From Eubacterium sp. (GTDB taxonomy: Bacteria; Bacillota; Clostridia; Lachnospirales; Lachnospiraceae): 64,000 nucleotides of DNA. The notes beneath the pieces were generated by a model. It did not search any database. It had not been told where the DNA came from and saw nothing but the letters and a program-made list of their open reading frames with translations. Every line of letters starts with the position of its first letter. Position 1 is the first letter of the stretch. Below are positions 1-8,745 of this stretch, piece by piece. The translations under genes and the position numbers were made by a program. The DNA lies in assembly GCA_017420535.1 (NCBI GenBank), contig JAFOIV010000090.1, forward strand, positions 1-64,000, read 5' to 3'.

Positions 1-2
1 CA

Positions 3-770
3 GAGGATATTCATAATACAAAAGCGGAAGTAAACTATGATTCTCTTACTGGAACATTTTCAGTTCCAAGCAGAAGAGATATATGTGGAGATGATTATCA
101 ATATGCCTTTGCTCTGGATGAAAGAGGCATGGTTTTTATTGATTCCACGGGAGTTGTGGCTAGAATCTTAAGGAAGATAGCTCGTACCAAAAAGTGGAGA
201 ATGCCAAGTCTTGAAAGATTTATCTATGATTTCCTTGAAACAATAATTAATCGAGACCTTCATATTCTGGAAAGTTATGAAACAGAGCTGGCTGATATAG
301 AGGAAGATATTCTGGATCCTTCTACTGAGACAGACTTAACAAGAGTAAATGAAATAAGAAATGATCTGAGAAATCTTAGGATACATTATGAACAGCTGGT
401 GGATTTAGGCCAGGAATTCCAGGAAAATGAAAATAACTTCTTTAAGCATGAGAATACAAGATATTTCAGACTTTTTACTGATAGGGTGACCAGACTTCAC
501 GATTTTGCGGCATCACTTCGAGATTATACCATGCAGCTTCGTGATATGTACCGTACTCAGATTGAAGTAAAGCAGAACAGGATAATGACTATCCTTACAA
601 TAGTTACAACTATTTTTATGCCACTTACACTTATAGTAGGCTGGTATGGAATGAATTTCAAATATATGCCTGAACTTGATACAAGATGGGGATATCCGAT
701 AGTAATAGGAGTTAGTGCCTTTATCATATTTTCAGGATTATTATTTTTCAAAAAGAAAAAATTATTATAG
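3..770 (+). CDS. CorA-family divalent cation transporter, 5' end outside window
   Basis: C-terminal part of a CorA-type magnesium/cobalt channel subunit of the cytoplasmic membrane. The reading frame is open back to the first bases of the window, so the true start lies upstream; about 255 residues are visible. The end of the cytoplasmic alpha-helical stalk (a long charged helix region, roughly visible residues 80-180) leads into the first membrane helix, the family signature YGMNF, a short acidic loop and a second membrane helix ending in a Lys-rich tail. GMN is the selectivity signature of CorA, so cation transport is well supported; the exact ion (Mg, Co, Ni or Zn export) is not shown. No terminator is obvious behind it. 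Confidence 0.9.
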   Translation, partial: EDIHNTKAEVNYDSLTGTFSVPSRRDICGDDYQYAFALDERGMVFIDSTGVVARILRKIARTKKWRMPSLERFIYDFLETIINRDLHILESYETELADIEEDILDPSTETDLTRVNEIRNDLRNLRIHYEQLVDLGQEFQENENNFFKHENTRYFRLFTDRVTRLHDFAASLRDYTMQLRDMYRTQIEVKQNRIMTILTIVTTIFMPLTLIVGWYGMNFKYMPELDTRWGYPIVIGVSAFIIFSGLLFFKKKKLL

Positions 771-817
771 GTATTTTTTTGTCATAAAATTATCACACTG
801 AGTTTACATAAGATTGA

Positions 818-845
818 TTGACATGCGTAATGCATATAATATAAT
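818..845 (+). promoter_or_regulatory. sigma-A promoter for the prepilin pair
   Basis: TTGACA at 818-823, a 16-base spacer, then TATAAT at 840-845. It would give a leader of about 100 nt before the first prepilin. The spacer contains the near-palindrome ATGCGTAATGCAT. Confidence 0.6.
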
Positions 846-918
846 TATTATAAGAATTATATACTTTTGGCGGTTATAATTAGTGGAAAGAAATGATGGT
901 TGTACTTAGAAAGGGATA

Positions 919-939
919 ATGCGTGTGGGGTTAACGCAT
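919..939 (+). promoter_or_regulatory. leader hairpin upstream of prepilin 1
   Basis: ATGCGT (919-924) and ACGCAT (934-939) form a perfect 6-bp stem with a 9-base G-rich loop. It lies between an AAAGGG ribosome-site-like sequence (911-915) and the prepilin start at 950. The ATG in the left arm opens a 19-codon frame overlapping the pilin start in another frame. The same arrangement occurs before the second pilin (1682-1701), which argues for function. Confidence 0.45.
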
Positions 940-949
940 AGGCTTAATT

Positions 950-1663
950 ATGAAGAAAGGAAAAAGAAAAAGCTTTAATAAAGGTTTTACATTAGTAGAA
1001 TTAATAGTCGTTTTAGTTATTCTTGCGGTACTTGCGGCTGTTCTAGTTCCTGCACTTTTGGGGTATATCGAAAAGGCTAAGACAAAGAAAAGTCTGATGC
1101 ATGCAAAACAGGCATTAGAAGCTGTGCAGGCAGAATTAGTTGAGATATATGGAAGTACAACAGCAGTTCCACCAGAAGGGACGCCTGTAGTTTCAGGGGC
1201 AAGATGGAATACAGATAATTCTGGAAAGAAGAATGGGGACCAGGACATGATTGGAAGCCAGTTTGTAAAGGATGTGTTTAGTAATCTTGGTATTTCAGAA
1301 GATGAAGAACCATATTTTTTTATGGTAGTTCTTGGTAGTAATGCCTCATCGGAAAAGGCTAGTAATGATAAAGTTACTATTCATGATAAATATACTGTTT
1401 TCTATGCGATGTATAAGGAAAAGAAAGATTCGAAAATGTTATATTTTTATGAGGGAGATTGGTCAACAGTAAATCCTAGATATAAAGAAGGTTCTAATCA
1501 TTCCAAGGAAACTTTTTTTAATGGGTATAATGTGGTCCAGTCTGGCACCAATAAAGGTAAGAGAATGCAATATTATTTACTATCATATAAAGGTAACGCG
1601 TATAAAAATGATACGGTAAAAAGCAGTCAATTTTGGTATGATGTTTGGGATGGTAAAATTTAA
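950..1663 (+). CDS. type IV-like prepilin (pseudopilin)
   Basis: Secreted 237-residue pilin subunit of type IV pilus or pseudopilus type. A short basic leader (about 12 residues) ends in Gly before FTLVELIVVLVILAVLAAV, the class III signal cleaved and N-methylated at Phe by prepilin peptidase; the +5 Glu needed for assembly is present. A hydrophobic helix and amphipathic alpha-1 region (to about residue 65) precede a Gly/Ser/Lys-rich globular domain rich in Tyr. There is no Cys, so no disulfide D-loop. It is followed 48 bases later by a paralogue with a near-identical N-terminus. No pilB, pilC, pilT or pilD is in the window, so assembly machinery must be elsewhere. Function as fibre subunit, minor pilin or adhesin is not decidable. 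Confidence 0.85.
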   Translation: MKKGKRKSFNKGFTLVELIVVLVILAVLAAVLVPALLGYIEKAKTKKSLMHAKQALEAVQAELVEIYGSTTAVPPEGTPVVSGARWNTDNSGKKNGDQDMIGSQFVKDVFSNLGISEDEEPYFFMVVLGSNASSEKASNDKVTIHDKYTVFYAMYKEKKDSKMLYFYEGDWSTVNPRYKEGSNHSKETFFNGYNVVQSGTNKGKRMQYYLLSYKGNAYKNDTVKSSQFWYDVWDGKI

Positions 1664-1681
1664 TGCACATAGAAAGGAATA

Positions 1682-1701
1682 ATGCGTGAGGGGCGGCGCA
1701 T
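1682..1701 (+). promoter_or_regulatory. leader hairpin upstream of prepilin 2
   Basis: ATGCG (1682-1686) and CGCAT (1697-1701) pair around a G-rich loop, matching the hairpin before prepilin 1. The block AGAAAGG, ATAATGCGTG, GGGG, CGCATAGG, ATGAAGAAAGGAAA is shared by both genes. Here the upstream ATG is in frame with the pilin, and an AGGGGA ribosome site (1702-1707) just after the hairpin supports the start at 1712. Confidence 0.45.
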
Positions 1702-1711
1702 AGGGGAATAT

Positions 1712-2428
1712 ATGAAGAAAGGAAATAGAAAAAGCTTTAATAAAGGTTTTACTTTGGTGGAGTTAATCTGTGTATTGGTTGTCCTTGCGGTTATTGCGGC
1801 TGTTCTTGTTCCTTCACTTCTTGGATATATTCTTAAGGTAAATCAGAAAAAAGAGATTAACAATGCCCGTACATTACTTGAAGCAACTCAGGCACAGTTA
1901 GTTGAGTTATATGCTGCGCAAGGGGGACTTCCTGAAGGAACACCGGTTATTTCCGGTGGTCGTCGTGGCGTAGACAATGGTAAACCTAATGATGATTGTG
2001 ATATTAAGGAAACACAATTTGCTAGTCAGGTACTAGATCTTGTAAGTATGGATGGAATAGATGTAACAAGTAAAAATGGAAAACCATATTTATTCATGTT
2101 TGCTGTTGGAAGTAATGCAAGTAAAACGGCTTCTAAAACCAAAAATAAAGTATCTGTTCATGATAAATATACAGTATATTATGCAGTATATATGGAGACA
2201 GAAAAATCATGTCCTTTATATTATTATAATGGGGAATGGAGAAATGATAATCCGAGACCAGACAAAGGAACTAAAATATTTGATGGTGATAATGTTGTTT
2301 TGTCAGGACCATTAAAAGGGATGAGACTTCAGTATTATCTTTTGGCCAATAGATCTGGAATTGATTTTTATTCGAATGGTAACAATGGATTCTGGAAAGT
2401 ATTAAAAGATAAATCTTTATATAATTAA
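1712..2428 (+). CDS. type IV-like prepilin (pseudopilin), paralogue
   Basis: 238-residue second prepilin. Leader MKKGNRKSFNKG and FTLVELICVLVVLAVIAAV give the prepilin peptidase cleavage site, methylated Phe and +5 Glu. I start at 1712, not at the upstream in-frame ATG 1682, because the N-terminus then matches the neighbour and AGGGGA stands 4 bases before the ATG. The globular domain shares blocks with the first pilin (EGTPVxSG, GSNAS, VHDKYTVYYA, YYYNGEW, NVVxSG, GxRxQYYLL), so the pair arose by tandem duplication and then diverged. It is the last gene before a strong terminator, so both pilins probably share one transcript. The role is structural or adhesive; assembly partners are not in view. 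Confidence 0.85.
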   Translation: MKKGNRKSFNKGFTLVELICVLVVLAVIAAVLVPSLLGYILKVNQKKEINNARTLLEATQAQLVELYAAQGGLPEGTPVISGGRRGVDNGKPNDDCDIKETQFASQVLDLVSMDGIDVTSKNGKPYLFMFAVGSNASKTASKTKNKVSVHDKYTVYYAVYMETEKSCPLYYYNGEWRNDNPRPDKGTKIFDGDNVVLSGPLKGMRLQYYLLANRSGIDFYSNGNNGFWKVLKDKSLYN

Positions 2429-2468
2429 CAGCTATCTAAAAATGTGAGGATTTATATATAATCCATAA

Positions 2469-2503
2469 AAGAACCCGGGTGCATTGTCACCCGGGTTCTT
2501 TTT
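2469..2503 (+). terminator. intrinsic terminator between converging genes
   Basis: AAGAACCCGGGTG and CACCCGGGTTCTT form a 13-bp stem with a 6-base loop, with T runs on both sides in effect, so it can serve both the pilins (+) and the LacI-type gene (-), whose stop codon lies in its tail. Confidence 0.9.
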
Positions 2504-3311
2504 ACATAAGTACGTTGTAATTTTCTTTGTGAGCTTTCTTTATTGCTGTATCAATACACTGAACTAACTTCTCCAGCTTCTCTTCTGAAAGAGATGGAAC
2601 ATAGCATACATTATTTTTATCCTTTAAGAGATCATAAAGAACTTTCTCATAAACCAGGATGTTTTGATCCTCGTAGGATAAGATATCTCTGACATCAGAT
2701 GTAAAATGCATATTTGGAAGAGAAGATGTGTAAAAATGTTTCTTCTCTTTATTTTCTGTATCCAGCATTAATGAAATATATTTCTTTCTTCCGAACTGCT
2801 TTCTTGCATTTTCAACAAGTACTTCAGGAGAAGCGTTGATCTGGAAGAAGATTGGATCATTTATCATGCAATCAAGTGCGATGAGAGGGATAAAATTATT
2901 ATCACCAAGTTTCATAAAGTCCTCGCGACTTATATTGTAGCAGATGATGGTATCTGCCTGATCACATCTCTCGTAAGTCTCATTATTTAAAAGGACAGTC
3001 TCAAATCCTTTCTTATGAAAATAATTTGAAATACACTGAAAAATTAGAAAACTTTCAGCACTGTTAAGTGAAGAAAGAATTGAAGCATTATAAAATGCCA
3101 ACTGACTTTTCTTGTTTGACTGATTGGCAGCAAGTGCTTTAGCTGCCGCGTTTGGAGTATAGTCAAGTAGATTAATAACCTGAAGTACCTTCTTCCTTGT
3201 TTCATTTGAAATTTTTACATCAGTACGATTGTTGATTACATAGGAAACAGTAGCGATAGACACGCCGGCAGCGTTTGCTACTTCCCTGATTGTTACTTTA
3301 TCTCTTGCCAT
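2502..3311 (-). CDS. LacI-family transcriptional regulator, short form
   Basis: 269-residue DNA-binding regulator. The N-terminal HTH VTIREVANAAGVSIATVSYV and the hinge region ending in TPNAAAKALA are typical LacI family. I start at 3311 (MARDKVTI) because a GAGGGG ribosome site stands 9 bases upstream; the longer frame to 3353 adds an unlikely 14-residue tail. LacI proteins are usually 330-340 residues, so the sugar-binding part is about 60 residues short and ends soon after a conserved-looking acidic helix. It may use a reduced effector domain. No sugar gene adjoins it, so targets are unknown; autoregulation is suggested by the palindrome in its promoter. Confidence 0.85.
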   Translation of the reverse strand: MARDKVTIREVANAAGVSIATVSYVINNRTDVKISNETRKKVLQVINLLDYTPNAAAKALAANQSNKKSQLAFYNASILSSLNSAESFLIFQCISNYFHKKGFETVLLNNETYERCDQADTIICYNISREDFMKLGDNNFIPLIALDCMINDPIFFQINASPEVLVENARKQFGRKKYISLMLDTENKEKKHFYTSSLPNMHFTSDVRDILSYEDQNILVYEKVLYDLLKDKNNVCYVPSLSEEKLEKLVQCIDTAIKKAHKENYNVLM

Positions 3312-3342
3312 AATATATACCCCTCGACTCATAAAACAATTT

Positions 3343-3392
3343 AAACGTTTCACTCGTCTGTTATTATAAATTATTTTTTTATCTTATGTCAA
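3343..3392 (-). promoter_or_regulatory. promoter and possible autoregulatory operator of the LacI-type gene
   Basis: On the - strand: TTGACA (3392-3387), 18-base spacer, TATAAT (3368-3363), then the palindrome AAACGTTT at 3350-3343, about at the transcription start. LacI-family operators are CG-centred palindromes of this kind, so self-repression is plausible. Confidence 0.6.
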
Positions 3393-3437
3393 TATAACAC
3401 AAAAGAAAGAAGAATGTAAATAAATGAAACTACTTCC

Positions 3438-3466
3438 TTGACGATTATTTATTAAAAAACTAAAAT
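3438..3466 (+). promoter_or_regulatory. candidate sigma-A promoter for M18 aminopeptidase
   Basis: TTGACG at 3438-3443, 17-base spacer, TAAAAT at 3461-3466, about 65 bases before the start codon. Confidence 0.45.
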
Positions 3467-3530
3467 TATAACATAGAGGGATTAAAAAGTATTTAGGGAA
3501 ATCTAAATTAGTTCTAAAGGAAAGACCATT

Positions 3531-4877
3531 ATGAAAGAATATAATTTTGATGAAGTAAATAACGGACTTATGAATTTTCTTGATAAGAGTCCAAATGCCT
3601 TTTTTGCTGTTGATAATGCAGCAAAAATGCTTGAAGAAGCTGGGGCTAGAGAACTTTTTGAAAGAGACGACTGGAATATAATCCCAGGCAGAAAATATTT
3701 TGTTAAGAGAAATGATTCAGCTATCATTGCTTTTGAGATTCCAAAGAAGGATTTTGCCGGGTTTATGATTATGGCCAGCCATTCGGATTCTCCTGTATTT
3801 AAGATTAAAGCTAATGAAGAAATCGTAGTAGAAAATAAGTATGTTAAGCTTAATATAGAAAAATATGGCGGAATGCTTATTAACCCATGGTTTGACAGAC
3901 CTTTATCTCTCGCAGGAAGAGTAATAATAAAGACTGATGAAGGAATCAGAACACGACTGGTTGATATTGATAGAGATTTACTTATCATACCAAGTCTTGC
4001 TATTCATATGGATAGAGATGCAAATCAGGGACATAAGATAAATGCCCAGAAGGAACTGCTTCCTTTATTTACAGACGTTTCTACAGAGGATAAGGAAGAA
4101 GATAAGGATAAGATTAAGTCACGACTTCTTAATATCATTGCTGCAGAACTTGAGATAAAAGCAGAGGATATAATCGATACAGATTTATATTTATATAACA
4201 GAATGAAGGCAGCGAAGGTTGGACTTAATGGAGAATATATCGCAAGTAAAGGATTAGATGATCTTTCATCTGCCTACGCTTCACTTAAGGGATTTATAGA
4301 TGCCACTCCAGAAAGCAGTGCTGCAGTATGCGCAATATTTGACAATGAAGAAGTTGGAAGTGGATCAAAACAGGGAGCTGCGGGAACATTTCTTAAGGAT
4401 GTGATCGACAGGATCAATGAGGTGTTTAGTGAGGTTTCATCTAAGAGAAGAATTGATAGAAGTTACATGATATCAGCAGATAATGCTCATGCAGTACATC
4501 CTAATTTTTCTGAGAAATCAGATCCAACCAACAGACCATTCCTTAATCAGGGAATTGTTATCAAGTACAGCGCAAATCAGAAATACACAACAGATGCAGT
4601 TTCATCAGCAATCTTTAAGACTATACTTGAGAGAAATGATATTCCTTACCAGACATTCTTCAACAGATCAGATATGCTGGGAGGTTCAACATTAGGAAAT
4701 ATAGCTCAGAGTCAGATCTCTGTTAAGTCAGTGGATATCGGTCTTCCACAGCTTGCAATGCATTCACCATATGAGACTCAGGGGGCAAAGGATACAGCAT
4801 ACCTTTGTTTTGCAGCAAAATGCGCGTTTGAAAGTGGAATTGACTACAATAATGAGGGCGACATTGTAATAAAATAA
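3531..4877 (+). CDS. M18-family aminopeptidase
   Basis: 448-residue cytoplasmic metalloaminopeptidase of family M18 (aspartyl aminopeptidase type), releasing N-terminal, usually acidic, residues from peptides as dodecamers in known members. Zinc-site segments are visible: ASHSDSP (first His and Asp), DNEEVGS (catalytic Glu pair region) and a C-terminal region with MHSPYE. The HAVHPNFSEKSDPTN block is also typical. Length fits the family (430-480). Ribosome site AAAGGAAAG precedes the ATG. The gene is 34 bases before the metallophosphoesterase gene and may be co-transcribed, but no functional link is evident. Substrate preference cannot be read from sequence. Confidence 0.9.
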   Translation: MKEYNFDEVNNGLMNFLDKSPNAFFAVDNAAKMLEEAGARELFERDDWNIIPGRKYFVKRNDSAIIAFEIPKKDFAGFMIMASHSDSPVFKIKANEEIVVENKYVKLNIEKYGGMLINPWFDRPLSLAGRVIIKTDEGIRTRLVDIDRDLLIIPSLAIHMDRDANQGHKINAQKELLPLFTDVSTEDKEEDKDKIKSRLLNIIAAELEIKAEDIIDTDLYLYNRMKAAKVGLNGEYIASKGLDDLSSAYASLKGFIDATPESSAAVCAIFDNEEVGSGSKQGAAGTFLKDVIDRINEVFSEVSSKRRIDRSYMISADNAHAVHPNFSEKSDPTNRPFLNQGIVIKYSANQKYTTDAVSSAIFKTILERNDIPYQTFFNRSDMLGGSTLGNIAQSQISVKSVDIGLPQLAMHSPYETQGAKDTAYLCFAAKCAFESGIDYNNEGDIVIK

Positions 4878-4911
4878 TATGAAGGTTTTATAGTTTTTCG
4901 GGGGGATTACT

Positions 4912-6759
4912 ATGGAAAAGAATATATATGAAACAAAGAAGGAAATAAGTAAACAAAGGGGCAAGATTTATCTTGCCTCCTTGTTCTTTATGTTTGGTGG
5001 GTTTTATTTTGTAAATGTATTTATCATGCATATAAGTATCCCTATTATACTGATAAATCTCGTTATCAGCTTATTATCTTTTGGTATAGCGATAGTTATA
5101 TATAATATGATAATCATTAAAGAAAAAACTTATCTTCAGGTAAAAAAATATGATGAAGAAGCAATCATCTATCTTCATAGATTATCAGATAAATATATAA
5201 AGAGAACCTTTAATTCTCTGGCGGTAATATTTGTTGTTATTTTTGGATTATTTATAAACAATGTTTCCATGGTGCTTGGTGGAAGAATTCAGTATAGAGA
5301 AATCTGGATGTCTTTTGCTTCTATTTTTGTTGTGGTGGAAATACCGGTTTTCCTTCATATCAAGGATGTTTTATGTTCAAGACTAATACAGGCAAGGATA
5401 GATATTCCTGATCATAAAACAGTTATACATCATTTAAAGATTTATTGGTTCGGTTCGGCCGCATATTGGCTGTCTAATTATTCTTTCATTATCATTTTTC
5501 AAAGAAAAGTAAGATCACTTGTCGTTGTCTACATAATTCTAACCGTTATATATTGTATATTGGCTACCGTCTATAATAATACCCTTAGAAAAAAGATAAC
5601 CTATATCAATCTGGTAATAAATATACCAAGAATTTTGATGTATATCAGTTTGGGTATTATTGTTGGACTGGCATTATATATGCAGAAGGATACCTGGTTT
5701 ACTCTGGATTATATAACAAAGACGCCTAAAGTAGCTCATGTTGAAGATAAGATAACTTATAACGATGAGACGGGGGTTTATACTATAACCGCAAAGGAAG
5801 AGGACTTTAAGATACTTCAGCTTACAGACATTCATCTTGGAGGAAGTCTCTATTCTTATAAAGAAGATATGCTGGCCTTACAGGCTGTGTATAAGGAGAT
5901 TGAATATACAAAGCCGGATCTGGTCATTGTAACCGGTGATCTTACATTTCCGGTGGGAGTAATGTCCATGTCCTTTAATAACACGGCGCCGGTAAGTCAG
6001 TTTGCTCAGTTCATGAGGAATATGGGAATACCGTGGGCCTTCACCTATGGTAACCATGATACTGAAAACCTGGCTACTGGAAGCAAACATGATCTGGATT
6101 CATTGTATAGATCCTTATCTTTCTATACTTCGGAAACACTTTTATATCCATATGATCAGCCAAATATAACCGGCAGAAGCAATCAGCTGATAGAATTAAG
6201 AAATGCCGATGGTAGTCTTAATCAGGCAATATTCTTAATAGATTCTAACGCTTATAATGGGGACAGTCTGAGTGAGTATGATTATATTCATGATGACCAG
6301 GTGTTATGGTATAAATCTCAGATTGAAAGATTAAATGATGCAGAGGGGTATACTGTTTCGTCACTTTGCTTTTTCCATATTCCTCTCCAGGAATATAAAA
6401 CAGCATATGAGCTTTACGAAGAGGGAAGTGATGAGGTTACGTATTATTTTGGAGAAAATAATGAAAAGGTAAAAGGTAAGGTGTGCTGTTCAAAAATTCC
6501 TAGTAAATTATTTGACACCATGGTTGAATTAGGAAGTACCAAAGCAACATTTTGTGGCCATGACCATTATAATAATGCCTGCATTGAATATAAGGGAATT
6601 AAGCTGACCTATGGAATGAGCATTGATTATCTTGCTATGCCGGGAATTAAATATGATACCGCCCAGAGAGGCGGAACCCTTATCACTATACATAAGGATT
6701 CAAGTTTTGATATAGAGCAGATACCACTTTCCAGAATAGAAAGTGAAAAGAAAGATTAA
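4912..6759 (+). CDS. membrane-anchored metallophosphoesterase
   Basis: 615-residue membrane protein with a calcineurin-like phosphoesterase domain. The first ~260 residues carry about eight hydrophobic segments. The soluble C-terminal domain has the two-metal motifs: TDIHLGG (residues ~305), VTGDLTF (~341), YGNHDTE (~380), a His in FFHIPL, and GHDHYN (~549). Such enzymes cleave phosphomono- or diesters; substrate is unknown. Because the last membrane helix (LGIIVGLALYM) directly precedes the catalytic domain, the active site probably faces outside, but topology needs prediction software. It follows the M18 gene with a GGGGGG ribosome site. Confidence 0.85.
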   Translation: MEKNIYETKKEISKQRGKIYLASLFFMFGGFYFVNVFIMHISIPIILINLVISLLSFGIAIVIYNMIIIKEKTYLQVKKYDEEAIIYLHRLSDKYIKRTFNSLAVIFVVIFGLFINNVSMVLGGRIQYREIWMSFASIFVVVEIPVFLHIKDVLCSRLIQARIDIPDHKTVIHHLKIYWFGSAAYWLSNYSFIIIFQRKVRSLVVVYIILTVIYCILATVYNNTLRKKITYINLVINIPRILMYISLGIIVGLALYMQKDTWFTLDYITKTPKVAHVEDKITYNDETGVYTITAKEEDFKILQLTDIHLGGSLYSYKEDMLALQAVYKEIEYTKPDLVIVTGDLTFPVGVMSMSFNNTAPVSQFAQFMRNMGIPWAFTYGNHDTENLATGSKHDLDSLYRSLSFYTSETLLYPYDQPNITGRSNQLIELRNADGSLNQAIFLIDSNAYNGDSLSEYDYIHDDQVLWYKSQIERLNDAEGYTVSSLCFFHIPLQEYKTAYELYEEGSDEVTYYFGENNEKVKGKVCCSKIPSKLFDTMVELGSTKATFCGHDHYNNACIEYKGIKLTYGMSIDYLAMPGIKYDTAQRGGTLITIHKDSSFDIEQIPLSRIESEKKD

Positions 6760-6858
6760 TAAAAGGTTAAGGTTTATAGAGTTTTAATATCTGTATTATT
6801 TTGGTATAATCACACATGGATTAAAAGTATATTACTGAAAAGGAAGGACTAAAAGGAA

Positions 6859-7533
6859 ATGAAAAAAGGAAAAATCATGTCAGCAGTTATCTGCACAATC
6901 CTTTTTGCAGTACTTATAGTATTGGTAAAAACGGTTGATGTTCAGCAGATCGGGCCAGAAGGAACCAGCATTGGCTTTGCAGGGATCAATAAGGCAATGA
7001 ATGAAGCAACAGGTCTTAACATGACACTTTATAAGATTACAGAGGTTCTTGGACTTCTTGCTCTTGCAGTTGCTGGATGTTTTGCTTTACTTGGACTTGT
7101 TCAGTTGATCAAGAGAAAGAGTTTTGCAAAGGTAGATCCAGAGATTTATGCTCTTGCAGGCCTTTATGTTGTAGTACTTATGTTATATGTGATATTTGAA
7201 AAGGTGATCATTAATTACAGACCGGTTATAATGCCGGATGAGGAACATGTTGAAGCATCATTTCCTTCATCACATACAATGCTTGGTTTTGTGATAATGG
7301 GAAGTACCTTTATCGTAATTGATAAATACATTAAAAATGAATCAATATGCAGATTGATAAGGATTGTATCAATCCTTATCCTTATAGCTATCGTTTTTGG
7401 AAGACTTTTCTCAGGGGTTCATTGGCTTACTGATATTCTTGGAGGCGTACTGATCAGTTCTGCATTACTTTTTATTTTTTCAGCTGTCATTGGAGCGTTG
7501 AACAAGAATAAGGGTTCAGGATCAGATGAATAG
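6859..7533 (+). CDS. PAP2-superfamily membrane phosphatase
   Basis: 224-residue integral membrane phosphatase with five to six hydrophobic helices. The three PAP2 signature parts are present: KVIINYRP (residues 115-122), PSSHT (136-140, usually PSGH) and R...HWLTD (H188). Family members dephosphorylate undecaprenyl pyrophosphate or phosphatidic acid/phosphatidylglycerophosphate outside the membrane; which applies here is unclear. A candidate TATAAT at 6805-6810 suggests its own promoter, and a terminator follows at 7577. It may act in envelope lipid recycling with the neighbouring phosphoesterase, but that is only proximity. Confidence 0.85.
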   Translation: MKKGKIMSAVICTILFAVLIVLVKTVDVQQIGPEGTSIGFAGINKAMNEATGLNMTLYKITEVLGLLALAVAGCFALLGLVQLIKRKSFAKVDPEIYALAGLYVVVLMLYVIFEKVIINYRPVIMPDEEHVEASFPSSHTMLGFVIMGSTFIVIDKYIKNESICRLIRIVSILILIAIVFGRLFSGVHWLTDILGGVLISSALLFIFSAVIGALNKNKGSGSDE

Positions 7534-7576
7534 AAAAATGCAGTTATAAGATAAATATAGAAAAATCAAGGCTTTA

Positions 7577-7618
7577 ATGGTCGGTTATAGGTTTTACCTA
7601 TGTCCGGCCATATTTTTT
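7577..7618 (+). terminator. intrinsic terminator after PAP2 gene
   Basis: ATGGTCGGTTATAGG pairs with CCTATGTCCGGCCAT (15-bp stem with a few mismatches or G-U pairs) around TTTTA, followed by ATTTTTT. Confidence 0.75.
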
Positions 7619-7709
7619 ATATATTTGTTTTATTACTGGTGGGAATGTTTTATTAGTGACATCAAAGAGAACAAAGCTTAAAAATGTAAGCTTTTGGAAG
7701 AAAATTAAA

Positions 7710-8281
7710 ATGGCGATAATAGAGACTAAAAATTTGTATAAGACATTTGATATTAAGGGTAATACAGTAAATGCCTTAATTTTCTGGAAAGACCTACTAA
7801 AGGCAGTGTTATCGTTGATAAAGAGGATCTGGGAACCCTTAGTGATAAAGACTTACGAAAAAAGAGAAGTAATATTGGAATGATATTTCAAAGCTTCAAC
7901 CTCCTGCAGCAAAAATCAGTAATTGATAATGTAAGTTTTCCACTGATCTTAAAAGGGGTTAAAAAGAAAGATGCAAGAGAGAGAGCACTTTCAACAAGTC
8001 CGAAGATCCTGTTATTAGATGAAGCTACCAGTGCACTTGATCCAAAGACCACTACACAGATATTAGAACTTCTTAAAGAGATCAATAAAGATATGGGAAT
8101 AACCATGGTGGTTATAACTCATTCAATGGATGTGGTTAAAGCAATCTGCAATAAGGTAGCGATCATTGATGAAGGAAATCTAGTTGAAGATGGCTATGTA
8201 AATGCCATTTTTGCTAATCCAAGCTCAAAAGCAGCTAAGAATCTTATCAGTAATGTCATTTCCCTAGACCAGGCAAAGGAG
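7710..8281 (+). pseudogene. metN: metN remnant (methionine ABC transporter ATPase) with two internal deletions
   Basis: Broken gene for the ATPase of the D/L-methionine importer. Pieces are well preserved: N-terminus MAIIETKNLYKTFDIKGNT; then, in another frame from about 7784, ERPTKGSVIVDKEDLGTL and Q-loop region IGMIFQSFNLLQQ; then LLLDEATSALDP (Walker B, D-loop) and VVITHSMDVV (H-loop). Missing are the Walker A loop (lost near 7778-7784 with a frame change) and the whole LSGGQ signature region (lost in frame near 7982-7994, where both flanks read ...RAL). The C-terminal NIL domain is also gone; the sequence runs straight into metI. Without Walker A and LSGGQ it cannot hydrolyse ATP. Confidence 0.85.
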
Positions 8282-8745
8282 GTGAGGAGTGTACCATTTT
8301 TAATACTCCTTATCCTACTGATCCCTCTTACCAGAGCAATCGTTGGAAAGAGTTATGGACCTACAGCAGTTATAGTTCCACTTACTATATGCGCGGCTCC
8401 TTATATAGGAAGAATGGTGGAATCCTCTCTAAAGGAAGTGGATAAAGGTGTTATAGAAGCCGCAAGATCCATGGGAGCATCCAATCTACAGATAATACTT
8501 AAGGTACTTATTCCGGAAGCAAAGCCTTCTTTAATAGTCGGAGCTACAATCTGTACAGGAACAATTCTTGGTTATTCAGCTATGGCAGGAACCGTTGGCG
8601 GCGGGGGTCTTGGAGATATAGCGGTTAGATATGGTTATTACAGATGGCAGACAGGAATAATGGTGATTACCGTGGCACTTATCGTTGTCTTATTCCAGAT
8701 TTTCCAGAATGCAGGAATGAAGATAGCAAAGGTGACTGATAAGTT
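8282..8745 (+). pseudogene. metI: metI remnant (methionine ABC permease), N-terminus lost
   Basis: In-frame continuation of the metN remnant but from a different gene: RSVPFLILLILLIPLTRAIV, the EAA-type loop (EAARSMGASNLQIILKVLIPEA) and YSAMAGTVGGGGLGD to the C-terminal helix identify MetI. The first part of the permease, including its first membrane helices, is missing, so the fused frame 7880-8869 has no intact protein. The retained region is almost free of point damage, which points to recent loss by deletion rather than slow decay. After KVTDK the frame runs into unrelated residues because the next piece (metQ) is in another frame. Confidence 0.8.
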
